Source: a virus
Length of the DNA: 37,959 bases
IMG/VR virus record: IMGVR_UViG_3300006104_000817
Location: 1 to 37,959 of that record
Reading direction: 5' to 3' (one strand)
In this document: positions 15,320 to 22,659 of the stretch, in pieces
Layout: each line of letters opens with the position of its first letter
How positions within the stretch are numbered: the first letter of the stretch is position 1
The notes under the pieces: model-generated
What the model was told of the DNA's origin: nothing
Seen by the model: the letters and a program-made list of their open reading frames with translations, nothing else
Database searches by the model: none
Translations under genes and position numbers: made by a program

Positions 15320-16639
15320 ATGAAAAAATATATACTTATTTCCCTAATCTTTATTCTTACAGGATGTGCTTCCTTGACTGAAATTACCAGAACAACTAAA
15401 CCAACAGATAATGTACAGGATGATAGTTCCATTGAATTATCTGGTTACAAATACGATGAGGCTCAACAATTTATTGAAATGTGTGTTGAATTGAATGACC
15501 AAGATGATAGACTTAATTATGGAAATATGCCCAATTCTATTTCAAATATTGATCCTACTAAATGGATACAGATATATGATTCTCGATCAGATGTTTCTGA
15601 TAAAGTAGCCACATACAAAAATAATCCCGATTCTAAAAATCCTTGGCATAAATTGTATGATATTATAATTAAAAATGCAGATAAAAAATATCCAAAAGGA
15701 TGGAATAAAAATACACTAGCCAATGATCCCTCTTTAAATGGATTTGGTCCTTGGCAAAATGCTTGGATACTTTATCAGGGTGTAGGTAAATATGCAGGTT
15801 CATATACAATAGCAATTCGCGGTACTGTAATATCTTCTGTTCCTTCTGCCATTGAAGATGTTCTTACTAATCCAGTTTCTGCCCAAAACTTCTTAAGTAA
15901 TAAAGTACAATTTGTATCTTTATTTTCGCCCGATGCTGCTGTTCATTCAGGATTTGCTCATGCCACATTTACATTAATGCTTGATGAAAATTTTGGCATT
16001 TTGAAAATATTACACGATAAAGTTCCAACAAATTTGAATGTTTACATCACGGGTCACTCTCAAGGTGCTGCCATGGTATCTTTAGTTCATGCCTTTTTAC
16101 ATTATGCTATGATTAACGATAAAAAAGGATCTCCTGTGTTTGGGTTTGAAACAACACAATACAAACTAAAGAGTTATGGATTTGCTCAACCTAAACCAGG
16201 AAATATTTCGTTTGCTGCTGATTTTGCCAGAATAACACAGAAGTACGATAATGCTATTGTAATTAATAATGATATAGATTTTGTTCCTAAGACACCAGCA
16301 ACATTAGAACAGGGTGAAGATTGGAGTCAGTCTTTACAAGGAAGTTCGTTATCGTCAAAAATTATTAAATATATTACTGAATTGAATTTGAATATTAGGA
16401 AGAAATTATCTACTGTAATTGAATCTGATACAATTAAATTTGCTTCGGGTTATGGTTTATTTTATAATTATAGTGAATTAAAACCTCTTATCGGTCCCCA
16501 AGCAGTATCGTCTTTTGATTTTTCTCCTGCGGGAAGGGTTATAATTGTATCAGGAACACCAGGCGATCCTCCTGATATATTTGGTCAACATCATACGTCA
16601 GTTTATCGTAAGTTGATACATGATCAATTAAACTGGTAA
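15320..16639 (+). CDS. lipoprotein lipase-like hydrolase (lipase class 3)
   Basis: A 439-residue alpha/beta hydrolase with a lipoprotein signal: MKKYILISLIFILTGC, with LTGC as lipobox. The catalytic triad is visible: nucleophile Ser247 in TGHSQGAA, Asp320 in DIDFVPKTP (class 3 DxVPxxP), and His424 or His425 in FGQHHTSVYR. It would be membrane-anchored outside the cytoplasm and could hydrolyse phospholipid or lipopolysaccharide esters. Roles in lysis, exclusion of other phages or envelope change are inference. It converges on the minus-strand cassette downstream. Confidence 0.85.
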   Translation: MKKYILISLIFILTGCASLTEITRTTKPTDNVQDDSSIELSGYKYDEAQQFIEMCVELNDQDDRLNYGNMPNSISNIDPTKWIQIYDSRSDVSDKVATYKNNPDSKNPWHKLYDIIIKNADKKYPKGWNKNTLANDPSLNGFGPWQNAWILYQGVGKYAGSYTIAIRGTVISSVPSAIEDVLTNPVSAQNFLSNKVQFVSLFSPDAAVHSGFAHATFTLMLDENFGILKILHDKVPTNLNVYITGHSQGAAMVSLVHAFLHYAMINDKKGSPVFGFETTQYKLKSYGFAQPKPGNISFAADFARITQKYDNAIVINNDIDFVPKTPATLEQGEDWSQSLQGSSLSSKIIKYITELNLNIRKKLSTVIESDTIKFASGYGLFYNYSELKPLIGPQAVSSFDFSPAGRVIIVSGTPGDPPDIFGQHHTSVYRKLIHDQLNW

Positions 16640-16643
16640 AAAT

Positions 16644-16730
16644 TTACTCGTCAGACTCGTCTTCCGCATTTTTAACATCCAGACAAGCAATAAGAATTAT
16701 AATCCATACTATACCCCATTTCGTACACAA
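16644..16730 (-). CDS. possible tiny membrane peptide
   Basis: From TTG 16730 the minus strand encodes 28 residues: a hydrophobic helix (WGIVWIIILIACL) followed by an acidic tail (NAEDESDE). There is no clear Shine-Dalgarno, and the start is uncertain because the frame stays open into the upstream gene. Its place right after another membrane peptide is the main support. Confidence 0.3.
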   Translation of the reverse strand: MCTKWGIVWIIILIACLDVKNAEDESDE

Positions 16731-16750
16731 AAAACATTGTATTATGTTAA

Positions 16751-16882
16751 TTAATGCGTATAATATGGGGATGGCTTCAATTCAACAATTTCTGGATGAA
16801 GGACTATAACGTAAGCAAATACTGCCATGAACAATACAACAAATAGTCCGGTAATAGTAAAGATTTTTGTTAATGGATCCAT
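16751..16882 (-). CDS. small single-pass membrane protein
   Basis: A 43-residue protein with one transmembrane helix at about residues 8-29 (FTITGLFVVLFMAVFAYVIV) and a short polar tail ending PSPYYTH. The start is one nucleotide after the stop of the upstream minus-strand gene, with GGGATG as a possible ribosome-binding site inside that gene's last codons. It could be a holin-like or accessory membrane peptide; no family is recognised. Confidence 0.6.
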   Translation of the reverse strand: MDPLTKIFTITGLFVVLFMAVFAYVIVLHPEIVELKPSPYYTH

Positions 16883-16883
16883 T

Positions 16884-17282
16884 TTACATCCCTTGGAATT
16901 TAACTATTTCGCCCCTACTAGCACGGGCCTGTTCTTCGTTAATAGGAATATTCATCTGATTAAGAGTAGCTGCTAATTTTTCAGCACCCTCTTCGGAAAT
17001 AGTGGTACCATCTAATTTAGAACAAGCCTGAACCGCAGCCTGTTTACCTTTGATATCATTATCACGATATAAGAATATACAAGTATCCTGTACTCTAAAA
17101 GAACACCAAGCAAATATTGATTCCATGACCTCTTTAGGATCATTGTTACCACCAATATATACTGTAGCACAAACAGTATTCACTTCTTTAGGTGTCATAT
17201 GTTTACCTATAGCAACCAAATCTCCTGCAAAAGATGATATGGTAATAAACATCAGAGATATAATACTAAGAATTTTTTTCAT
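16884..17282 (-). CDS. small secreted protein with signal peptide
   Basis: A 132-residue protein with a clear Sec signal, MKKILSIISLMFITISSFA, and likely cleavage before GDLV. The mature part has four Cys (in NTVCATVYIGG, FAWCSFRVQDTCIF and VQACSK), suggesting periplasmic disulfides. It leads a minus-strand cassette opposite to all neighbouring genes, with a late-like promoter upstream. No family recognised; a periplasmic or envelope role is likely from the signal alone. Confidence 0.75.
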   Translation of the reverse strand: MKKILSIISLMFITISSFAGDLVAIGKHMTPKEVNTVCATVYIGGNNDPKEVMESIFAWCSFRVQDTCIFLYRDNDIKGKQAAVQACSKLDGTTISEEGAEKLAATLNQMNIPINEEQARASRGEIVKFQGM

Positions 17283-17321
17283 TAATTAAGCCTCTTTTGG
17301 TATTAAATGGATACTAGTTAA

Positions 17322-17329
17322 TATTTATG
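17322..17329 (-). promoter_or_regulatory. possible late promoter for the minus-strand cassette
   Basis: The minus strand reads CATAAATA, one mismatch from TATAAATA, about 40 nt upstream of the secreted-protein start. Confidence 0.45.
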
Positions 17330-17341
17330 CATATATAATAA

Positions 17342-17416
17342 TGCGGAGTAGTTCAGGAGCAGAACGCTGGACTCATAATCCAGAGGTCGATGGTGCAATT
17401 CCATCCTTCGCAACCA
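17342..17416 (+). tRNA. tRNA with CAT anticodon (Met, or Ile2)
   Basis: Acceptor TGCGGAG/CTTCGCA, D stem GTTC/GAAC with a short loop, anticodon stem CTGGA/TCCAG, 7-base loop CTCATAA, T arm GATGG-TGCAATT-CCATC, CCA encoded. The T loop has G in place of the second T, unusual for a functional tRNA. Confidence 0.85.
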
Positions 17417-17419
17417 TGC

Positions 17420-17448
17420 TTGACTTTTTCATCTCATTAATGTATAAT
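17420..17448 (+). promoter_or_regulatory. consensus-like sigma70 promoter
   Basis: TTGACT 17420-17425, exactly 17 nt, TATAAT 17443-17448. It lies between the two tRNAs, with a start expected a few bases before tRNA-Gly; it should also transcribe the following small gene and gene 43. Confidence 0.85.
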
Positions 17449-17459
17449 TACTATTCGAT

Positions 17460-17535
17460 GCGGGTGAAGTGTTTTTGGTTACACGTCTGCCTTCCAAGCA
17501 GAAATAGACGAGTTCAACTCTCGCCTCCCGCTCCA
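17460..17535 (+). tRNA. tRNA-Gly (TCC)
   Basis: Acceptor GCGGGTG/CTCCCGC with one T-T mismatch, D stem GTGT/ACAC, anticodon stem TCTGC/GCAGA, 7-base loop CTTCCAA with anticodon TCC, T stem with one mismatch, CCA encoded. It reads GGA. Confidence 0.85.
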
Positions 17536-17555
17536 TCTAAAATTATGAGGTCCTT

Positions 17556-17870
17556 ATGAAAATTCTAGCGTTTAAATTAATTACAGGTGAAGAAGTTCTT
17601 GCCGAAATCGAAACTGAATCCGAAACCGAATTTGTTCTTGTTAATCCAGTTGGCATTGCTGTTGTCCGTGATCCAAAAACTGGACAACCACAAGTTGGCT
17701 TCGCACCTTTTCCTATCCATGCTGAACAAAAAAGTGGATCTACCATTGTATTATCTAAGAAAATTGTGGTATATAATTATGTACCAGCCGAAGATTTTAT
17801 CACCAATTACAATTCTATCTTTGGAACAGGATTGATTGTTCCCCCTAAAAAACAAATCATCACCGGTTAA
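17556..17870 (+). CDS. conserved phage protein, possible LSm-like fold
   Basis: A 104-residue protein with FKLITGEEVLAEIE, FVLVNPVGIAVV and a later KKIVVYNYVP segment: five or so strands in the Sm-like order. It resembles the protein at 484 in its opening pattern and may be a distant paralogue. The start follows GAGG, and its stop overlaps the polymerase start by one base, placing it in the gene 43 operon. Function unknown; RNA binding would be inference. Confidence 0.75.
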   Translation: MKILAFKLITGEEVLAEIETESETEFVLVNPVGIAVVRDPKTGQPQVGFAPFPIHAEQKSGSTIVLSKKIVVYNYVPAEDFITNYNSIFGTGLIVPPKKQIITG

Positions 17871-19360
17871 TGGGCTTCTATACATCAGTCCAGTGCCTTG
17901 GTAATAATATTCTTTACCGAGGCGTAATAGATGGCAAGAGGGTTAAGGCAAGAATAAATTATTCACCTTCTCTCTTTGTGCCATCTAAGAATGTAACCAA
18001 CTTTACTTCACTCGATGGTATATACCTAGACCGGAAAGTCTTTGGTGACATCAGTGAAGCCCGTGATTACATCAAGCAATTTAAAGATGTTGATAATTCC
18101 CATAAGATATATGGAAATAACAGGTTTGAATATGCTTATATTGCTGATCAACATCAAGGTATGGTAGAATGGGACCAAGATAAGATTTTGATTGGTGTAA
18201 TTGATATTGAGGTTAGTTCGGAAAATGGATTTCCAAATCCTTATGATGCTAATGAGCCCATCACAGCAATTACTATTACATATCTCAATGGCGATACTTA
18301 TGCTTTTGGATGCGGTGATTACCAAGTTCAGAATAAAGAATTATATGTAAAGTGTAAAGATGAATATACTTTGTGTAAAAAATTCATGGAACTATGGAAA
18401 GCCAAGTGTCCTGATATTCTTACTGGATGGAATACAAAATTCTTTGATGTTCCTTATATCATAAACCGATTTAAAAAAATTCTAGGTGAAGATGAAGCAA
18501 AAAAATTATCTCCTTGGGGTCATATTTCCGAACGCCAAGCATTTGTATCTGGTAGACAGTTACTAGCATATGATATTCTAGGTGTATCATCACTTGATTA
18601 TATTGAACTATACAAATGGTATGCTCCATCAGGTAAATCACAAGAATCATATAAGTTAAATTCTATTGCCAATGTTGAACTCGGTGAAAGTAAATTATCG
18701 TTTGAAGAATATGATACACTGAATGAATTATATCGATTGAACTTTCAAAAATTTTTGGAATATAACATAAAAGATGTGGAACTCATTATAAAATTGGAAG
18801 ATAAGTTGAAGTTATTGGAATTAGCAATTACTTTAGCCTATGATACTAAATCTAATTATGATGATGTATTTGCTCAAACTAGAATGTGGGATGCATTAAC
18901 ATACTCTTATCTGTTAGAACGAAATATCATTGTACCACCTAAGATCACTAAAGATAAAGATGCTTCTTTTGAAGGTGCATATGTTAAAAGTCCTCAAGTA
19001 GGTAAACATGATTGGGTTGCTTCTTTCGATTTGGATTCTCTCTATCCTCATCTCCTGATGCAGTACAATGTAAGTCCAGAAACATTAATCCAACCAGAAA
19101 ATTATACGCAAGAAATGCTTGATATTCTTTCTTCTGGAATTTCTGTTGATAAGATGTTAAAAAAAGAAGTTGATACCTCCAAATTAGTAAATGCAACAAT
19201 CACACCTAACGGCCAATTTTTTAGAACAGATCATCAAGGATTTCTGCCCAAGATGATGGAAGAGATGTACCAAGATCGGAAGAAATTTAAGAATTTAATG
19301 CTTCAAGCAAAACAAGATTATGAAAATGTTTTAACGGAACTTGAAAAAAGAGGATTGTAA
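17870..19360 (+). CDS. 43: DNA polymerase gp43, N-terminal piece (exonuclease and first half of palm)
   Basis: Family B replicative polymerase, first part, 496 aa. Exonuclease motifs: DIE at 112-114, TGWNTKFFD at about 185-193, and YNIKDVE at about 298-304. Polymerase motif A is SFDLDSLYP at about 385-393. It ends at TAA 19358-19360 soon after KKFKNLMLQAKQDYE, in the fingers and before motif B, so it cannot polymerise alone. The remainder is encoded from 19401. Split polymerase genes (43A/43B) are known in some Aeromonas T4-like phages, where a homing endonuclease lies between the halves; here only about 40 nt separates them. Confidence 0.9.
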   Translation: MGFYTSVQCLGNNILYRGVIDGKRVKARINYSPSLFVPSKNVTNFTSLDGIYLDRKVFGDISEARDYIKQFKDVDNSHKIYGNNRFEYAYIADQHQGMVEWDQDKILIGVIDIEVSSENGFPNPYDANEPITAITITYLNGDTYAFGCGDYQVQNKELYVKCKDEYTLCKKFMELWKAKCPDILTGWNTKFFDVPYIINRFKKILGEDEAKKLSPWGHISERQAFVSGRQLLAYDILGVSSLDYIELYKWYAPSGKSQESYKLNSIANVELGESKLSFEEYDTLNELYRLNFQKFLEYNIKDVELIIKLEDKLKLLELAITLAYDTKSNYDDVFAQTRMWDALTYSYLLERNIIVPPKITKDKDASFEGAYVKSPQVGKHDWVASFDLDSLYPHLLMQYNVSPETLIQPENYTQEMLDILSSGISVDKMLKKEVDTSKLVNATITPNGQFFRTDHQGFLPKMMEEMYQDRKKFKNLMLQAKQDYENVLTELEKRGL

Positions 19361-19400
19361 AAGTTACCGATAATAAAATTAAAAAATAAAGGTGAATGTT

Positions 19401-20514
19401 TTGAAATTATTAAAAGATATGTCTGATTCAGAATTGATTGATTATAAACATGAACTGGAAAGGAGAGTTGCGAAATATGATAATTTGCAACTTGCGAAAA
19501 AGGTGTCACTTTAACTCCGCTTACGGCGCACTTGGCTCCCCATATTTTAGATTCTATGATTTAAGAATGGCACTTGCTGTTACATTGTCTGGTCAGTTCT
19601 CTATTCGTTGGATTGAGGCTAAGATTAATGAATACATGAATAAGTTATTAGGAACTGATGCAGATTATGTTATTGCTTCGGACACAGATTCAATTTATTT
19701 AAGACTTGGTGATTTAGTTAAGAAAATTTATAGTGATGATGTTTCTGTTATAATGAATCCTAATAAAATAATCGAATTCATGGACAAAGTGTGTGAAGAT
19801 AAAATTAAACCATATATCGATAAATCATTTCAAGAATTGGCTGACTATGTTCATGCTTATGACCAGAAGATGCGGATGAAACGAGAAGCATTGGCAGACA
19901 AAGGTATCTGGACTGCTAAGAAGCGTTATATTCTTAATGTGTACAACAATGAGGGTATTACATATAACGAACCACACATGAAAGTAATGGGTTTGGAAAT
20001 GATCAAATCTTCTACTCCTCAAGCAATTCGAGTTAAGATGTCGGAAGCTATTAAGTTAATGTTATCTGGAACTGAAGATGATATACATAAGTTTATTGTT
20101 GATTTTAAAGAAGAATTTAGTAAGTTGCCCGCGGAAGAGATTTCTTCACCTCGAGGACTCAACGGATTGAATAAATACTCTGATGCTGCTACCCTATTTA
20201 AGTTGGGAACACCAATTCATGTTAGGGGTGCTATACTTTACAATCAATTTTTAAAAGACAATAAACTCACTAAAAAATATCCACTCATACAAGAAGGCGA
20301 GAAAATCAAGTTTACTTACTTGAAGATGCCCAATCATTTGAAAAATAATGTAATATCATATCCATCTCGTCTACCAAAAGAATTTAAATTACAAGAATAT
20401 ATTGACTATGATATGCAGTTCTCTAAAGCGTTCATAGATCCTATTAAGATAATTTTAGATTGTATGGGATGGAAAATAGAAAAGATGAGTACACTGGATA
20501 CATTTTTTGGATGA
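19401..20514 (+). CDS. 43: DNA polymerase gp43, C-terminal piece with an apparent +1 frameshift
   Basis: Carries motif B (KKVSLNSAYGALGSP), motif C ASDTDSIYL and the thumb with AKKRYILNVYNNEG and MGLEMIKSSTP. The first frame begins at TTG 19401 behind AAGGTGA and reads LLKDMSDSELIDYKHELER and on to KKVSL, then meets TAA 19512. A +1 shift there gives NSAYGALG and an open frame to 20514. The start codon is uncertain (TTG 19401, ATG 19419 or GTG 19392). A start inside the body frame (ATG 19438) would lose the essential Lys of motif B. The two pieces must associate, as in other split family B enzymes. Confidence 0.85.
19500..19515 (+). other. prfB-like +1 frameshift site in gene 43
   Basis: AAGGTG, three bases (TCA), then CTT TAA C. 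The bacterial RF2 gene uses an internal Shine-Dalgarno, three bases, then CTT TGA C to shift +1. The spacing and slip codon are the same; the stop is TAA instead of TGA. Slipping CTT to TTT continues as AAC TCC GCT TAC, the N-S-A-Y of polymerase motif B. Confidence 0.65.
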
Positions 20515-20553
20515 TAACACAAACATATATTTACAAATTATTGGATAACAAAA

Positions 20554-21465
20554 ATGATATTTAATATTTTTGTTTTTTTTGTTGCTATATTATTATCTTC
20601 TGTTAGTGCCTTTTATTCTGTAATAGGATTAACTGCTATATTTTCTGGTTCTTTTTGGCCAATTATTATTATGGGATCCACTCTAGAATTGGCTAAATTG
20701 ACGGCAGCGTCTTGGCTGTATCGGAATTGGAAAATTACACCCATAATACTCAAAACATATTTTATTATTTCAATTACATTATTAATGTCGATAACATCTT
20801 TAGGAATTTTTGGCGGACTTTCAAAAGCACACATAGATTCCACCTTAGATTATGGTGCAAATAGTATTGAAGTTAAGTCATTAACACAACAAGAGAAAAT
20901 GATCCAGAATCGCTTGGATTATCTCTTGGCTCGTGCAAAAGATCCTGCAATAGCATCTGATAAATTAGATAGACAAATACAAACTACACAAAAAGAATTA
21001 AATGATATTAGTAAAAAGAAGTTACCGTTATTAAAAGAAGAAAATAAACTTACCGTTGATGTTGGTCCGATTAAGTATGTTGCACAATTAATCTATGGTG
21101 ATGTTGATGATGGTATAGATAAAGCAGTTAGACTGGTAATCATGTTAATTATGGTTGTATTTGACCCCTTGGCTGTGTTACTATTAATATCTGCGAATAT
21201 ATCGTTAAGGCAACATGAAAATGAATCTGAAAAAATATCGAATATTAAAAAAAATCTCATTAATAATGATGATATAGTAACAAATAGTAAGATTGACGAA
21301 CCAATAGTTTTGGAAAAATCTGAATCTGTACAAATCAATAAAAATGATATAGCAACAATGCCAGAAGGTGATTTACCGAAAGAGATAAAGAAAAGAATAA
21401 TTTCTCACGGCCCAGGAATATACAGTGAAGAAATCATTACCCTTGATGATTTAATGAAAAAATAA
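20554..21465 (+). CDS. integral membrane protein with central coiled coil
   Basis: A 303-residue protein with hydrophobic segments at about residues 2-28, 34-54, 62-88 and 190-216. Between the third and fourth lies a charged helical region (about 105-165) likely to form a coiled coil. The C-terminal 80 residues are soluble and end in DLMKK. Membrane proteins of this type occur beside gene 43 or uvsX in marine T4-like phages as far as I recall, without known function. Membrane anchoring of the replication machinery is a possible but untested role. Confidence 0.75.
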   Translation: MIFNIFVFFVAILLSSVSAFYSVIGLTAIFSGSFWPIIIMGSTLELAKLTAASWLYRNWKITPIILKTYFIISITLLMSITSLGIFGGLSKAHIDSTLDYGANSIEVKSLTQQEKMIQNRLDYLLARAKDPAIASDKLDRQIQTTQKELNDISKKKLPLLKEENKLTVDVGPIKYVAQLIYGDVDDGIDKAVRLVIMLIMVVFDPLAVLLLISANISLRQHENESEKISNIKKNLINNDDIVTNSKIDEPIVLEKSESVQINKNDIATMPEGDLPKEIKKRIISHGPGIYSEEIITLDDLMKK

Positions 21466-21476
21466 AAAGGTAATTT

Positions 21477-22400
21477 ATGAGCATACTTGATAAGATTAAA
21501 AAGAACACAACGATTAAAGATTCTGCTATTCTGTCGCAATCAAAATTCTTTACCGAAAAGGATATGATTCAGACTTCAATTCCTATATTAAATGTGGCAT
21601 TATCTGGTCGATTCGATGGCGGTTTAACACCCGGTTTAACAATGTTTGCAGGTCCGTCAAAACATTTTAAGACAGCATTTTCATTAATGATGGCAAAAGC
21701 ATATTTGGACAAGTATGATGATGCCGCTTTGTTATTCTATGATACTGAATTTGGTTCACCGCAATCATATTTTGATTCATTTGGTATTGATACTGATCGT
21801 GTTCTTCATACACCTATTACCGATATTGAGCAATTGAAGTTTGATATTATGAAACAACTCCAAGATTTGGCTCGCGGAGAACATTTAATTATTATTGTTG
21901 ATTCGATCGGTAATCTGGCATCAAAAAAAGAAGTAGATGATGCACTTGATCAAAAGTCTGTTGGTGATATGTCCAGAGCAAAACAAATCAAATCATTGTT
22001 TAGAATGGTTACTCCACATTTAAATCTCAAAGATATTCCAATGGTTGTAGTAAATCATGTTTACATGGAAATAGGTATGTTTCCTAAAGCCATCGTTGGA
22101 GGCGGTTGTGTTGTTGAGGGCACCAAGATTCAAACACCTGATGGATTGACTGAAATTCAGAACTTCAGGATCGGCGACCAAGTTGTCCATAAATCTGGCC
22201 AAATTGAGGTTAGACATACATGGAATCCAGAAACACTCTACCATGGTTATCCTGAATGTTTTGAGGTTGAATTTGAAGATGGATACAAAGTTGTATGTTC
22301 AGATACACACAAATTTTTTATCGGTGATATATGGATAGAGGCAAAGGATTTAGTTTCTGGTATGGATGCGAAAATCGTATCTGTAGGACCGAGAAATTGA
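21477..22400 (+). CDS. uvsX: UvsX recombinase N-terminal extein fused to split N-intein
   Basis: RecA-like strand-exchange protein, first 210 residues, then an intein N-part. The extein has the P-loop region GLTMFAGPSKHFKTAF, the Walker B strand LIIIVDSIGNL and VVVNHVYMEIGMFPKAIVGGG. Cys211 opens the intein; typical block A (CVVEGTKIQTPDG) and block B (VVCSDTHKFF) follow, ending at TGA after SVGPRN. The C-terminal half is a separate gene from 22543, so active UvsX needs protein trans-splicing. AAGGTAATTT precedes the start. Confidence 0.92.
   Translation: MSILDKIKKNTTIKDSAILSQSKFFTEKDMIQTSIPILNVALSGRFDGGLTPGLTMFAGPSKHFKTAFSLMMAKAYLDKYDDAALLFYDTEFGSPQSYFDSFGIDTDRVLHTPITDIEQLKFDIMKQLQDLARGEHLIIIVDSIGNLASKKEVDDALDQKSVGDMSRAKQIKSLFRMVTPHLNLKDIPMVVVNHVYMEIGMFPKAIVGGGCVVEGTKIQTPDGLTEIQNFRIGDQVVHKSGQIEVRHTWNPETLYHGYPECFEVEFEDGYKVVCSDTHKFFIGDIWIEAKDLVSGMDAKIVSVGPRN
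22107..22397 (+). other. N-half of the UvsX split intein
   Basis: 97 residues from Cys1 with blocks A and B, a canonical split position near where endonuclease domains usually sit. Its last residues, AKIVSVGPRN, contain the same KIVSV that opens the C-half. Confidence 0.9.
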
Positions 22401-22546
22401 ATTTTGATAGTAACTTGTGGAAAAATCCAGCATCAATAAGCCAACGCAGGGATATTTGTGTTCATTGTGGTAAAGAGAGTGTTGCTGGCAATATCAGTCG
22501 TTGGCATAATGATAATTGCAAACAAAATAAAGGTGAAACTAAATGA
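22401..22546 (+). pseudogene. homing-endonuclease zinc-finger relic between the UvsX intein halves
   Basis: An open stretch in another frame, with no start of its own, encodes CVHCGKES..ISRWHNDNC: a C-x2-C-x12-H-x3-C zinc finger very like those in phage HNH and GIY-YIG homing endonucleases (CxHCGK..RWHxDNC). No nuclease catalytic domain remains. It ends overlapping the C-intein start and appears to be the remnant of the endonuclease that once joined or invaded the intein. Confidence 0.65.
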
Positions 22547-22659
22547 AAATAGTTAGTGTAAAAACGGTAGGTAGTAAACCCGTGTATGATATTTCTATTA
22601 AATCTGATGATTATGATGAACAATATTATGTGCTGGAAAATGGAGTAATGAGCCATAAC
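22543..22659 (+). other. C-half of the UvsX split intein
   Basis: 39 residues ending SHN, with Ser as the +1 extein nucleophile. It begins MKIVSV, repeating the KIVSV at the end of the N-half, although the bases differ at synonymous positions. Confidence 0.9.

Noticed and set aside
12701-17535. A phage tRNA with an enlarged anticodon loop that could suppress the +1 frameshifts
   Set aside because: All four tRNAs in the window have ordinary 7-base anticodon loops, and none reads Phe or Leu.
2059-19514. Stop-codon reassignment or readthrough to explain interrupted uvsW, 47 and 43
   Set aside because: The conserved protein continues in a different frame, not in the same frame after the stop; TAA, TAG and TGA all end normal genes here.
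22331-22546. A free-standing 71-residue zinc protein between the UvsX halves
   Set aside because: Its first part is the N-intein read in another frame and it has no ribosome-binding site; only the zinc-finger end looks like former coding sequence.
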